From positions 6,076,001-6,140,000 of the forward strand of contig NZ_CP133774.1 of the NCBI RefSeq assembly GCF_034344865.1: 64,000 bases of DNA, in the 5' to 3' direction. Every line of letters begins with the position of its first letter. Within the stretch, counting starts at the first letter, position 1. The translations under genes were made by a program, and so were the position numbers. This DNA is from Pseudomonas sp. 10S4 (lineage in GTDB: Bacteria; Pseudomonadota; Gammaproteobacteria; Pseudomonadales; Pseudomonadaceae). Below the pieces are notes generated by a model that did no database searches, was not told where the DNA came from, and saw only the letters and a list, made by a program, of their open reading frames with translations. Below are positions 18,599 to 29,788 of the stretch, piece after piece.

Positions 18599-19405
18599 CT
18601 AGACGCCCGCTTTCAACAGCATGTAACCGGCAACCACGATGCAAACGCTGGCGAAACCGACTTGCAACGCTCGGGCCGGCACCAGGGCGCACAGCTTGCG
18701 ACCAATGACCATGCCGACGTTGCTAGCGACGATAAACGCCACGCCCAAACCGTCGATCCGCACGCCCGCATGAAATGCGCCAATCACTCCGATCGCCGAG
18801 ATCAGGCTGATCACCATCAACGACGTGGCGATGATCCCGCGCATCTGCACGTCGGTCAGTTGCTTGAACGCCGGGACGATCAGAAAGCCGCCACCCACGC
18901 CCAACAATCCTGACACCACGCCGGTCACCGCGCCGAGGGCTGCCAGGGTCGCGGTGCATTTGGCGGTCCAGGAAAAACGCCCGGTCTGTTGATCGAGCAT
19001 GCAGTTCTTCTGGCCCCAGTTGGCGTGGCCGTGGTCGTTCGGGCCCTCCTCCTGACGTTCGCGGCGCAGCATCCGCCAGGCCACCATGACCATCAGCAGA
19101 CTGAACAGGATCATCAGGATTTTTTCCGGCATCTGATGGGCAAAGTAGATGCCCACTGGCGAAAACACCGCGCCGAGCAAGGCGATCAACAGCGCCGCAC
19201 GATAGCGCACCAGACCGTGGCGCAAGCCATCGATGGCACCGACCGCCGCCGCACTACCCACCGCAAATAATGCGACCGGCGCCGCTTGGGTCATGGTCCA
19301 GCCGAGCCCCAGTACCAACGCCGGCACCGCCAGAATCCCGCCCCCGGCCCCGGTCAAACCGAGGACCAGGCCCATCAGCACACCAAAAAAACTTGCCAGC
19401 AGCAT
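18599..19405 (-). CDS. TSUP (TauE/SafE) family sulfur-compound exporter
   Basis: A 268-residue inner-membrane protein with about eight hydrophobic segments and two-fold repeat glycine motifs (GLTGAGGGILAVPALVL and LLGVGGGFLIVPA). The family moves sulfite, thiosulfate or sulfoacetate. It lies nine bases downstream of the sulfide:quinone oxidoreductase gene, so it likely exports or exchanges sulfur oxidation products. Confidence 0.87.
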   Translation of the reverse strand: MLLASFFGVLMGLVLGLTGAGGGILAVPALVLGLGWTMTQAAPVALFAVGSAAAVGAIDGLRHGLVRYRAALLIALLGAVFSPVGIYFAHQMPEKILMILFSLLMVMVAWRMLRRERQEEGPNDHGHANWGQKNCMLDQQTGRFSWTAKCTATLAALGAVTGVVSGLLGVGGGFLIVPAFKQLTDVQMRGIIATSLMVISLISAIGVIGAFHAGVRIDGLGVAFIVASNVGMVIGRKLCALVPARALQVGFASVCIVVAGYMLLKAGV

Positions 19406-19414
19406 AGGGTTCTC

Positions 19415-20659
19415 TCAATCGACCTTGGACAGGGCAGTCAGCCATTCGCGGCCCTTGAGCATGCCGTTCCAGTAGAACCACGGCAGCAGGCTCGCCTTCA
19501 GCCACCACGCAGAACGACGGGCTACGGTCGGGTCCAAGGGAAAGGTCGGCAGCAACTTACCGGCATAGCCAAACTCGGCGAGGATCACCTTGCCCTTCTC
19601 CACCGTCAGCGGGCACGAGCCATAGCCGTCGTACTTGAGCGGCAGCGGCTGTTGCTTGCGCAGGGCCAGCAGGTTTTCGGCCACCACCACAATCTGCTTG
19701 CGCACGGCGGCAGCGGTTTTCGCGTTGCTGGTGGAGCAGATATCGCCCAGGCCGAAAACCTCGGGATAACGCACATGTTGCAGCGTGTGCATGTTCACTT
19801 CGCACCAGCCGGCGGCATCGGCCAAGGGGCTCTCGCGGATGAAATCCGGAGCAACCTGAGGTGGCACGACGTGTAGCAGGTCAAAGGTTTTTTCTTCAAC
19901 GGTGACCGTACCGGCAGCGTCCTTGACCTCGAACCAGGCGGTTTTCGCCGGGCCATCAACCTTGATCAGGTTGGAGGTGAAGGCCAGCCGTGCGTTGTAT
20001 TTTTCGATGTACTTCATCAGCGGCGGCACGAACGTTGGCACACCGAACAACGCGGCACCGGCCAGGTTGAACTCGATGTCGATCTTGTTCAGCACACCAC
20101 TTTTCAACCAGTGATCGCAGGACAGGTACAAGGCCTTTTGCGGCGCTCCGGCGCATTTGATCGGGATCGGTGGCTGGGTGAAGATCGCCTTGCCGCCGCG
20201 CAAGCCCTTGACCAGTTCCCAGGTGTAGGCCGCGTGCTGGTAGCTGTAATTGGACGTCACGCCGTGCTGGCCGAGGGCGTCCTGCAAGCCTTCGATCTTC
20301 TCCCAGGCCAGGCGCAGGCCGGGGCAGATGATGAGGTTTTGATAGCCGACCGTACGGCCGTCGTCGAGGGTCAGGTGTTTTTTGTCAGCCGCGATTTCAG
20401 TGACGGCGGCTTGCAGCCAGGTCGCTTGACGCGGCATGACGCTGGACATCGAACGTACGGTGTCTTCCACCGAGTAGGCACCACCGCCGACCAAGGTCCA
20501 GGCCGGTTGGTAGTAATGCTGGGCGCTAGGTTCGATAACGGTGATGTTCAACGACGGATCGCGCTTAAGCAGGCTGGCGACAAAACCAATCCCTGCCGTG
20601 CCGCCGCCTATCACCACGATGTCTGCACTGATGGTTGGGCCCCAGTGTTGATCGTTCAT
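19415..20659 (-). CDS. Sulfide:quinone oxidoreductase (FAD/NAD(P)-binding)
   Basis: A 414-residue flavoprotein. The N-terminal FAD motif is VVIGGGTAGIGFVASLL. Two cysteines in KCAGAPQKALYLSCDHW suit the redox pair of type II SQR enzymes, and VVPPQVAPDFI belongs to the quinone-side region. It oxidises sulfide to persulfide or polysulfide and reduces quinone. Its neighbours (persulfide dioxygenase, BigR-like repressor, TSUP exporter) make a complete sulfide detoxification module. Confidence 0.9.
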   Translation of the reverse strand: MNDQHWGPTISADIVVIGGGTAGIGFVASLLKRDPSLNITVIEPSAQHYYQPAWTLVGGGAYSVEDTVRSMSSVMPRQATWLQAAVTEIAADKKHLTLDDGRTVGYQNLIICPGLRLAWEKIEGLQDALGQHGVTSNYSYQHAAYTWELVKGLRGGKAIFTQPPIPIKCAGAPQKALYLSCDHWLKSGVLNKIDIEFNLAGAALFGVPTFVPPLMKYIEKYNARLAFTSNLIKVDGPAKTAWFEVKDAAGTVTVEEKTFDLLHVVPPQVAPDFIRESPLADAAGWCEVNMHTLQHVRYPEVFGLGDICSTSNAKTAAAVRKQIVVVAENLLALRKQQPLPLKYDGYGSCPLTVEKGKVILAEFGYAGKLLPTFPLDPTVARRSAWWLKASLLPWFYWNGMLKGREWLTALSKVD

Positions 20660-20751
20660 AGGTTGTTCCCTTTTTTACTGCTACACGCATTTAGCCGGGT
20701 TCGGGCCCGATACCCATCAGTTAAATTGAGTATCAAAGTCTGGCAAACACC

Positions 20752-20871
20752 CTGTGGCGAGGGGCTTGCCCCGTTGGGTCGCGAAGCGGCCCCTTCATTT
20801 ATTCAGGTCAACCGAGTCGCCTGGATTTACGACTGCTGCGCAGCCGAACGGGGCAAGCCCCCTCGCCACAA
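20752..20871. repeat. Long palindromic REP-type repeat
   Basis: Inverted TGTGGCGAGGGGCTTGCCCC modules with internal stems, between the SQR gene and the repressor gene. Confidence 0.86.
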
Positions 20872-20894
20872 GTAGGGTGCTCACCGTGCCTCCT

Positions 20895-21248
20895 TTAACT
20901 GACAGGTACAGGGTCGGCCCAACTTTTTAGAACCGCCCCGCAATACAGGCCGGACAGCGTTTTCATTACCTGAATCACTTCATGACTGGCCAGGCCATAG
21001 AAAATGTATTTGCCTTCACGGCGAGTCGCGACCAGGCCTTCATCGCGCAAAATGCCCAGCTGTTGGGACAGTGTGGGCTGGCGTACGCCGGTCATGGTTT
21101 CCAGTTCGCCAACGTTGCGTTCGCCCTGGGTCAACTGGCAGAGAATCAGCAAGCGATCCTCATTGGCCAAAGCCTTGAGCAGCGCGCAAGCTTTGGAGGC
21201 CGACGCCCGCAATTGGGCGACTTCACATTCGGTCAGACTGGATTGCAT
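20895..21248 (-). CDS. bigR: BigR/SqrR-type ArsR-family persulfide-sensing repressor
   Basis: A 117-residue ArsR/SmtB protein from the internal ATG (MQSSLTECEVAQLR). A longer frame runs to a TTG at 21311, but it would translate through the operator palindrome. Winged HTH: TGVRQPTLSQQLGILRDEGLV. Cys37 and Cys103 are 66 residues apart, the same spacing as the redox pair of SqrR. By analogy it binds DNA when reduced and releases it when persulfide forms a tetrasulfide link. It is divergent from the persulfide dioxygenase gene. Confidence 0.87.
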   Translation of the reverse strand: MQSSLTECEVAQLRASASKACALLKALANEDRLLILCQLTQGERNVGELETMTGVRQPTLSQQLGILRDEGLVATRREGKYIFYGLASHEVIQVMKTLSGLYCGAVLKSWADPVPVS

Positions 21249-21285
21249 TTGCAGGATGCCTTCGACGTCACTTAAGCTGCAGACA

Positions 21286-21301
21286 TTATGTGTAAACATA
21301 A
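21286..21301. promoter_or_regulatory. Operator palindrome for the BigR-like repressor
   Basis: TTATGT-N4-ACATAA is a perfect inverted repeat in the divergent region, 38 bases upstream of the repressor ATG and 52 bases upstream of the persulfide dioxygenase. Position and symmetry suit an ArsR-family dimer controlling both genes. Confidence 0.7.
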
Positions 21302-21352
21302 AGTGTTGCAACCGGTTACTGTCTTTCCACCTTTTTCACAGGTTTGCCTCCC

Positions 21353-22216
21353 ATGCCCGCGCTGATTGAAGCCTTCCTCGACCCCGCCTCGTCGACCTAC
21401 AGCTACGTTGTCTACGAGCAGGCTGGCGGGTACTGCGCGATTGTCGACACGGTGCTCGATTACGACCCGGCCGCCGGGCGAACCGCGACTGTCCAGGCCG
21501 ACCGAATCATCGCTTTCGTGCGCGAACAGCAGTTGCAGGTGCAATGGCTGCTGGAAACCCACGCTCACGCCGATCACCTCTCCGCCGCGCCGTATCTGCG
21601 TCGGGAACTGGGCGGGAAGATTGCGATTGGGCAGTCGATCAGCAAGGTCCAGGGCGTGTTCAAGACCCTGTTCAATCTGGAGCCGGAATTTTGTGTGGAT
21701 GGCTCGCAGTTCGATCACCTGTTCGCCCCGAACGAATCGTTCATGATTGGCAACCTCAAGGCCACGGCCCTGCACGTGCCCGGCCACACCCCGGCAGACA
21801 TGGCGTATTTGATCGACGGCGATGTGATTCTGGTGGGCGATACACTGTTCATGCCGGATGTCGGCACCGCGCGTTGCGACTTTCCGGGCGGCAATGCCAA
21901 CCAGTTGTTCGCCTCGATCCACAAGCTGCTGGCCTTCCCGGCTGGCGTGCGGCTCTACGTTTGCCATGACTACCCGCCTGAGGGGCGCGAGCCTGAATGT
22001 CAGACCACGGTGGGTGAGCAGCGTAAAAGCAACATTCATGTGCACGACGGCGTTGAAGAGGCGGCGTTCGTCGCCATGCGGACGCAGCGCGATGCCGGGT
22101 TGGGGATGCCGAATCTGTTGCTGCCGGCAATTCAGGTGAATGTGCGGGCGGGGAATATGCCGCCGGCCGAGGATAACGGCGTGACGTACCTAAAGATCCC
22201 CGTTAATAAACTGTGA
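21353..22216 (+). CDS. Persulfide dioxygenase (ETHE1/Blh-type MBL-fold)
   Basis: A 287-residue metallo-beta-lactamase-fold iron dioxygenase with the motif THAHADHLSAAPYL, a GHTP histidine and a conserved C-terminal YVCHDY. It oxidises glutathione persulfide to sulfite. The ATG at 21353 is preferred over the upstream TTG of the frame. It is divergent from the BigR-like repressor. Confidence 0.9.
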   Translation: MPALIEAFLDPASSTYSYVVYEQAGGYCAIVDTVLDYDPAAGRTATVQADRIIAFVREQQLQVQWLLETHAHADHLSAAPYLRRELGGKIAIGQSISKVQGVFKTLFNLEPEFCVDGSQFDHLFAPNESFMIGNLKATALHVPGHTPADMAYLIDGDVILVGDTLFMPDVGTARCDFPGGNANQLFASIHKLLAFPAGVRLYVCHDYPPEGREPECQTTVGEQRKSNIHVHDGVEEAAFVAMRTQRDAGLGMPNLLLPAIQVNVRAGNMPPAEDNGVTYLKIPVNKL

Positions 22217-22236
22217 ACGCTCCCACAGAGTTTCGC

Positions 22237-24146
<1,910 letters not shown>

Positions 24147-24147
24147 C

Positions 24148-25206
24148 ATGAACGACCACAACACCAGTATTGAATTGGAAACCGCCATGACCACGACCAC
24201 CATGACCATGATCCAGGCCCTGCGCTCGGCCATGGACGTGATGCTTGAGCGCGACGACAACGTCGTGGTGTTCGGCCAGGACGTGGGTTACTTCGGCGGC
24301 GTGTTCCGTTGCACCGAAGGTTTACAAAGCAAGTACGGCACCTCCCGGGTGTTCGATGCACCGATCTCCGAAAGCGGGATCGTTGGCGTCGCCGTCGGCA
24401 TGGGCGCCTACGGTCTGCGGCCGGTGGCCGAGATTCAGTTCGCCGATTACGTTTATCCGGCATCCGACCAGATCATTTCCGAAGCAGCGCGCCTGCGCTA
24501 TCGCTCGGCCGGCGAGTTCACCGCGCCGATGACCCTGCGCATGCCTTGCGGCGGCGGCATCTACGGCGGCCAGACCCACAGCCAAAGTATCGAGGCGATG
24601 TTCACCCAGGTCTGCGGCCTGCGCACGGTCATGCCGTCCAACCCTTACGACGCCAAAGGCCTGCTGATCGCCTCCATCGAAAACGATGATCCGGTGATCT
24701 TCCTTGAGCCGAAACGCCTGTACAACGGCCCGTTCGACGGTCACCACGACCGCCCGGTAACCCCGTGGTCGAAACACCCGGCCGCACAAGTGCCGGACGG
24801 TTACTACACCGTGCCACTGGACGTTGCCGCCATCGCCCGCCCAGGCAAGGACGTGACCATCCTGACCTACGGCACCACGGTTTACGTGTCGCAAGTGGCC
24901 GCTGAAGAAAGCGGTGTCGACGCTGAAGTCATCGACCTGCGCAGCCTGTGGCCGCTGGACCTGGACACCATCGTCAAGTCGGTGAAGAAAACCGGCCGTT
25001 GCGTGATCGTTCACGAAGCCACCCGCACCTGCGGTTTCGGCGCGGAGCTGGTCGCGTTGGTGCAAGAGCATTGCTTCCACTACCTGGAAGCGCCGATCGA
25101 ACGCGTCACCGGTTGGGACACCCCCTACCCGCACGCGCAAGAGTGGGCGTATTTCCCAGGTCCGTCCCGAGTGGGCGCGGCGTTGAAACGGGTTATGGAG
25201 GTCTGA
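24148..25206 (+). CDS. bkdA2: Branched-chain 2-oxoacid dehydrogenase E1 beta
   Basis: A 352-residue E1 beta subunit, pairing with BkdA1 in an alpha2-beta2 tetramer. The transketolase-type pyrimidine domain begins MIQALRSAMDVMLERDDNVV and shows GQDVGYFGGVFRCTEGL; the C-terminal domain ends GAALKRVMEV. The start lies one base after the bkdA1 stop. A second ATG at residue 14 is possible. Confidence 0.96.
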   Translation: MNDHNTSIELETAMTTTTMTMIQALRSAMDVMLERDDNVVVFGQDVGYFGGVFRCTEGLQSKYGTSRVFDAPISESGIVGVAVGMGAYGLRPVAEIQFADYVYPASDQIISEAARLRYRSAGEFTAPMTLRMPCGGGIYGGQTHSQSIEAMFTQVCGLRTVMPSNPYDAKGLLIASIENDDPVIFLEPKRLYNGPFDGHHDRPVTPWSKHPAAQVPDGYYTVPLDVAAIARPGKDVTILTYGTTVYVSQVAAEESGVDAEVIDLRSLWPLDLDTIVKSVKKTGRCVIVHEATRTCGFGAELVALVQEHCFHYLEAPIERVTGWDTPYPHAQEWAYFPGPSRVGAALKRVMEV

Positions 25207-26481
25207 ATGGGCACGCACGTTATTAAAATGCCGGACATTGGTGAAGGCATTGCAGAAGTTGAATTGTCGGTGTGGCACGTCAAGGTCGGCGACCTGGTTG
25301 TCGAAGATCAGGTGCTGGCCGATGTAATGACCGACAAGGCGATGGTCGACATCCCTTCGCCGGTGCACGGCAAAGTCATTTCTCTGGGCGGTGTGCCGGG
25401 GGAAGTGATGGCGGTTGGCAGCATCCTGATCAGCATTGAAGTCGAAGGCGCGGGCAACTTTAAAGAGTCCTCGCAGCCTGCTCCGGTTGCTGCTAAAGAA
25501 GCACCGGTTGCAGCGCCTCCTAAAGTCGAAGCCGTAGCTGCAAGCAAGCCCGTAGCAGCGCCTCGTCCTGCGGTTTGTCAGGGCCCGATGGTTGCCCGTG
25601 ACGCCGATGAACGTCCGCTTGCCTCCCCGGCCGTACGTAAACATGCGCTGGACCTCGGCATCCAGTTGCGTCTGGTGCGTGGCACCGGCCCTGCCGGTCG
25701 CGTACTGCACGAAGACCTCGACGCCTATCTGGCCGAGGGTCAGTCGAATGCCTCGACCGCTACCGCCGCTTACGCCCAGCGTACCGACGAAGAGCAAATC
25801 CCGGTGATCGGCATGCGCCGCAAGATCGCCCAGCGCATGCAGGACGCCACCCAGCGCGCCGCGCACTTCAGTTATGTCGAGGAAATCGACGTCACCGCCG
25901 TGGAAGAACTGCGCACACACCTGAACGAAAAACACGGCGCGAGCCGCGGCAAGCTGACGTTGCTGCCGTTCCTGGTCCGTGCACTGGTCGTTGCCCTGCG
26001 CGACTTCCCGCAGATCAATGCCCGTTACGACGACGAAGCCCAAGTCATCACCCGCCTCGGCGCGGTGCATGTCGGCGTCGCCACCCAGAGCGACATTGGT
26101 TTGATGGTGCCGGTGGTGCGTCACGCTGAAGCCCGCAGCCTGTGGGACAGCGCTCAGGAAATTTCTCGTCTGGCCACCGCCGCGCGTAATGGCAAGGCCA
26201 GCCGCGATGAGCTGTCCGGCTCGACCATCACCCTGACCAGCCTTGGCGCGTTGGGCGGCATCGTCAGCACTCCGGTGCTGAACCTGCCGGAAGTGGCGAT
26301 CGTTGGCGTGAACAAAATCGTCGAACGCCCGATGGTGGTCAAAGGCCAGATCGTGGTTCGCAAGATGATGAACCTCTCCAGCTCCTTCGATCACCGCGTG
26401 GTCGATGGCATGGACGCGGCGCAATTCATCCAGGCCATTCGTGGCTTGCTCGAACAACCCGCAACCTTGTTTGTGGAGTAA
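25207..26481 (+). CDS. bkdB: Dihydrolipoyl transacylase E2 of branched-chain complex
   Basis: A 424-residue E2 core: one lipoyl domain (lipoyl Lys in TDKAMVDIPSP), an Ala/Pro-rich linker (about 85-125), a peripheral subunit-binding domain (SPAVRKHALDLGI), and a catalytic acyltransferase domain with FDHRVVDGMDAAQF. The ATG directly abuts the bkdA2 stop. It moves the acyl group from lipoate to CoA. Confidence 0.96.
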   Translation: MGTHVIKMPDIGEGIAEVELSVWHVKVGDLVVEDQVLADVMTDKAMVDIPSPVHGKVISLGGVPGEVMAVGSILISIEVEGAGNFKESSQPAPVAAKEAPVAAPPKVEAVAASKPVAAPRPAVCQGPMVARDADERPLASPAVRKHALDLGIQLRLVRGTGPAGRVLHEDLDAYLAEGQSNASTATAAYAQRTDEEQIPVIGMRRKIAQRMQDATQRAAHFSYVEEIDVTAVEELRTHLNEKHGASRGKLTLLPFLVRALVVALRDFPQINARYDDEAQVITRLGAVHVGVATQSDIGLMVPVVRHAEARSLWDSAQEISRLATAARNGKASRDELSGSTITLTSLGALGGIVSTPVLNLPEVAIVGVNKIVERPMVVKGQIVVRKMMNLSSSFDHRVVDGMDAAQFIQAIRGLLEQPATLFVE

Positions 26482-26484
26482 GTG

Positions 26485-27867
26485 ATGCAAACTCTGAACA
26501 CCACGCTGCTGATTATCGGTGGCGGCCCTGGCGGCTATGTGACGGCGATCCGTGCCGGTCAGCTGGGCATTTCGACCATTCTGGTGGAAGGCGAATCGTT
26601 GGGCGGCACCTGCCTGAACATCGGCTGCATTCCGTCGAAGGCGCTGATTCATGTCGCCGAGCAGTTTCACCAGACGCAGCACCACAGCCAACATTCGGCC
26701 CTGGGCATCAGCGTTTCGACGCCGACCCTCGACATCACTAAGAGCGTCGAGTGGAAGGACGGCATCGTTGATCGCCTGACCACTGGCGTTTCCGCGTTGC
26801 TGAAGAAGCACAAGGTCCAGGTCGTTCAAGGCTGGGCGAAAGTAATCGACGGTAAAACCGTTGAAGTCGGCGACACGCGGATTCAGTGCGAGCACCTGGT
26901 GCTGGCCACCGGTTCGAAAAGCGTGAACCTGCCGATGCTGCCGATTGGCGGGCCGATCATCTCTTCTACCGAAGCCCTGGCGCCGAAGTCCGTGCCTAAA
27001 CGACTGATCGTGGTCGGTGGCGGTTACATCGGTCTGGAGCTCGGGATTGCCTATCGCAAGCTCGGCGCCGAAGTCAGTGTGGTCGAGGCTCAGGATCGCA
27101 TCCTGCCGGCCTACGACGCCGAATTGACTCAACCGGTGCACGAAGCACTCAAGCAACTTGGCGTGAAGCTTTACTTGAAACACAGCGTTCAAGGCTTTGA
27201 TTCTACAAACAATACTTTGCAAGTTCTGGATCCGGATGGCGACGTTCTGAACCTTGAAACCGATCAGGTCCTGGTAGCGGTCGGTCGCAAGCCGAACACC
27301 CAGGGCTGGAACCTTGAAGGGCTGAACCTGGCCATGAACGGTTCGGCGATCAAGATCGACAATCGCTGCCAGACCAGCATGCGCAATGTCTACGCCATCG
27401 GCGATTTGAGTGGCGAACCGATGCTCGCGCACAGGGCCATGGCTCAGGGCGAGATGGTCGCCGAGTTGATCAGCGGCAAATCCCGCGAGTTCAACCCGAC
27501 CGCCATCGCCGCCGTGTGCTTTACCGACCCGGAACTGGTGGTGGTCGGCAAGACCCCGGACGAGGCCAAGGCTGCCGGATTGGACTGCATCGTTTCGAGC
27601 TTCCCGTTCGCGGCCAATGGCCGGGCGATGACCCTGGAATCGAAAACCGGCTTCGTGCGGGTGGTCGCTCGTCGGGACAATCATCTGATTGTGGGTTGGC
27701 AAGCGGTCGGCGTGGGAGTTTCGGAGTTGTCGACCGCGTTCGGCCAGAGCCTGGAAATGGGCGCCCGGCTGGAAGACATCGCCGGCACCATCCACGCGCA
27801 CCCGACGCTGGGCGAGGCGGTGCAGGAAGCGGCGTTGCGTGCGCTTGGGCATGCGCTGCACCTGTAA
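26485..27867 (+). CDS. lpdV: Dihydrolipoyl dehydrogenase E3 (Lpd-Val)
   Basis: A 460-residue flavoprotein with redox disulfide [18 protein letters not shown] motif [18 protein letters not shown] motif [12 protein letters not shown] and catalytic [15 protein letters not shown]. The ATG at 26485 follows bkdB by three bases; a GTG one codon upstream is also open. It is the last gene of the operon and reoxidises dihydrolipoamide. Confidence 0.96.
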   Translation: MQTLNTTLLIIGGGPGGYVTAIRAGQLGISTILVEGESLGGTCLNIGCIPSKALIHVAEQFHQTQHHSQHSALGISVSTPTLDITKSVEWKDGIVDRLTTGVSALLKKHKVQVVQGWAKVIDGKTVEVGDTRIQCEHLVLATGSKSVNLPMLPIGGPIISSTEALAPKSVPKRLIVVGGGYIGLELGIAYRKLGAEVSVVEAQDRILPAYDAELTQPVHEALKQLGVKLYLKHSVQGFDSTNNTLQVLDPDGDVLNLETDQVLVAVGRKPNTQGWNLEGLNLAMNGSAIKIDNRCQTSMRNVYAIGDLSGEPMLAHRAMAQGEMVAELISGKSREFNPTAIAAVCFTDPELVVVGKTPDEAKAAGLDCIVSSFPFAANGRAMTLESKTGFVRVVARRDNHLIVGWQAVGVGVSELSTAFGQSLEMGARLEDIAGTIHAHPTLGEAVQEAALRALGHALHL

Positions 27868-27879
27868 ACGCTATCAAAC

Positions 27880-28003
27880 TGTGGCGAGGGAGCTTGTGCT
27901 CCCGTTGGGTCGCAAAGCGGCCCCTTGCTGACTTCCCGGGATACCGAGTTGTCAGGATTTACGACTGCTTCGCAGCCGAGCGGGAGCAAGCTCCTCGCCA
28001 CAG
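27880..28003. repeat. Long palindromic REP-type repeat
   Basis: Inverted GTGGCGAGGGAGCTTG modules with internal GACTGCTTCGCAGCC stem, downstream of the bkd operon. Confidence 0.84.
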
Positions 28004-28178
28004 GTATTTTGAACAATGAAGAATCGGCGGCAAATTTCATGAGCTACCTAAGAAATCTGCCAATCAGCCGATAGTCCGGGCTGCGAAACAGGCCCGGAAT
28101 GAAGTATTGTTGTCCCCATCCAGAAAAACGTCAGAAGCCTTGAACCGTTTCGGCGGTTGTTAAGTGATAGAGGGTGTC

Positions 28179-29198
28179 ATGGGTAACGAAAGCATCAATT
28201 GGGACAAGCTGGGTTTTGACTACATCAAGACAGACAAGCGTTTCTTGTCGTACTGGCGCAATGGCGAGTGGGACGCAGGCACCCTGACCGAAGATAACGT
28301 GCTGCACATCAGCGAAGGCTCGACTGCCCTTCACTATGGCCAGCAGTGCTTCGAAGGCATGAAGGCCTATCGTTGCAAGGACGGCTCGATCAACCTGTTC
28401 CGCCCGGACCAGAACGCCCTGCGCATGCAGCGCAGCTGTGCTCGCCTGCTGATGCCGTTCGTGGAAACCGAGCAGTTCATCGAAGCCTGCAAGGCTGTGG
28501 TCCGCGCCAACGAGCGTTTCATCCCGCCTTATGGCACTGGCGGCGCGCTGTACCTGCGTCCGTTCGTGATCGGCGTGGGTGACAACATCGGCGTGCGCAC
28601 CGCTCCCGAGTTCATCTTCTCGATCTTCGCGATCCCGGTCGGTGCCTACTTCAAGGGCGGCCTGACCCCGCATAACTTCCTGATCTCCAGCTTCGACCGC
28701 GCAGCCCCACAAGGCACCGGGGCCGCGAAGTGCGGTGGCAACTACGCCGCCAGCCTGATGCCAGGCTCCCAAGCCAAGAAGGCGCACTTTGCCGACTGCA
28801 TCTACCTGGACCCGATGACCCACACCAAAATCGAAGAAGTCGGCTCGGCCAACTTCTTCGGGATCACCCACGACAACAAGTTCGTCACCCCGAACTCGCC
28901 ATCGGTACTGCCGGGCATCACCCGTCTGTCGTTGATCGAGCTGGCGAAATCGCGTCTGGGCCTGGAAGTGATCGAAGGCGACGTGTTGATCGACAAACTG
29001 TCGGACTTCAAGGAAGCAGGCGCTTGCGGCACCGCTGCCGTGATTACGCCAATCGGCGGCATCAGCTACAACGATCACCTGCACGTGTTCCACAGCGAAA
29101 CCGAGGTCGGCCCGGTCACCCAAAAGCTCTACAAAGAGCTGACCGGTGTACAGACCGGCGACATCGAAGCGCCAGCGGGCTGGATCGTTAAGGTCTGA
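28179..29198 (+). CDS. ilvE: Branched-chain amino acid aminotransferase
   Basis: A 339-residue PLP enzyme of fold type IV that interconverts Leu, Ile and Val with their 2-oxo acids. Family motifs include LHYGQQCFEGMKAYR, a conserved AAKCGGNYAASL region with the PLP Lys, and GTAAVITPIG. The ATG at 28179 has AGAGGG upstream and gives MGNESINWDKLGFDY. The location beside the bkd operon groups branched-chain transamination with oxidation, though it has its own gap and terminator. Confidence 0.95.
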   Translation: MGNESINWDKLGFDYIKTDKRFLSYWRNGEWDAGTLTEDNVLHISEGSTALHYGQQCFEGMKAYRCKDGSINLFRPDQNALRMQRSCARLLMPFVETEQFIEACKAVVRANERFIPPYGTGGALYLRPFVIGVGDNIGVRTAPEFIFSIFAIPVGAYFKGGLTPHNFLISSFDRAAPQGTGAAKCGGNYAASLMPGSQAKKAHFADCIYLDPMTHTKIEEVGSANFFGITHDNKFVTPNSPSVLPGITRLSLIELAKSRLGLEVIEGDVLIDKLSDFKEAGACGTAAVITPIGGISYNDHLHVFHSETEVGPVTQKLYKELTGVQTGDIEAPAGWIVKV

Positions 29199-29221
29199 CC
29201 TGACGTAGCTGTCGCTTGAGT

Positions 29222-29260
29222 AAAAAAGCCCGGCCATCAAATTGATGGCCGGGCTTTTTT
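29222..29260 (+). terminator. Rho-independent terminator of ilvE
   Basis: A perfect hairpin with arms AAAAAGCCCGGCCATCAA and its complement, ending in a run of six T. Confidence 0.95.
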
Positions 29261-29327
29261 CGCTAGTGCTTTCATGCAAAAGGTCACTAGACTTGCCGGC
29301 AACCGATCAATAGGCGCTCTCCACACC

Positions 29328-29669
29328 ATGGGCAAACTCTGGCGAAAGTATCTGGCCTTGCTGGACACTGAGTTCACCACGCAAGTGTTCGACAACATCA
29401 AGAACCTGCTGGTGTGCGCGTTGCTGCTCGCGGCAGGCACTAATGCGCTGCACAGCAGCCATCACATGTTCCTGGGACTGTTCGCCGCGGACGTAGCGGG
29501 CTGGTCGCTGATCGCGGTGTCGGCGCTGCTGATGGTGCTCAATGTCAGCGACGGTTTGCGGCGCTTGTCTCGGTTGCCGTATCACACAGCGTTTCAGGTG
29601 GTCTTGTTTCTGGTTTACCTGGTGTTGGCGATACGAGTGGTGGAAATTGTCTGGGATTTCCGGGCGTAG
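29328..29669 (+). CDS. Small inner-membrane protein, unknown function
   Basis: A 113-residue protein from ATG 29328 (MGKLWRKYLALLDTEFTTQV) with three hydrophobic segments (about 23-40, 49-68 and 85-108). The ATG at 29328 gives a compact protein; the ribosome-binding site is weak. The function is not recognised. Confidence 0.6.
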   Translation: MGKLWRKYLALLDTEFTTQVFDNIKNLLVCALLLAAGTNALHSSHHMFLGLFAADVAGWSLIAVSALLMVLNVSDGLRRLSRLPYHTAFQVVLFLVYLVLAIRVVEIVWDFRA

Positions 29670-29673
29670 GGCA

Positions 29674-29788
29674 GATCAAAAGATCGCAGGCTGCGCCAGC
29701 GCCTACATAAATCACGCCGCAGCCCAATCTCCTTGACGAATCACAAGCCCCCCGTAGGAGCTGCCGAAGGCTGCGATCTTTTGATCTT
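29674..29788. repeat. Inverted REP pair of the AAAGATCGCAG class
   Basis: GATCAAAAGATCGCAGGCTG at 29674 pairs with the complement at 29757-29788. This REP class differs from the GTGGGAGCG class and recurs at 35690. The right copy overlaps the end of the ArsR-family gene. Confidence 0.82.

Noticed and set aside
24322..27861. A 1179-codon open frame antisense to bkdA2-bkdB-lpdV
   Set aside because: It mirrors three well-supported genes in the opposite strand. The residue composition (His/Gln/Arg-rich) is typical of GC-rich shadow frames, and no domain is readable.
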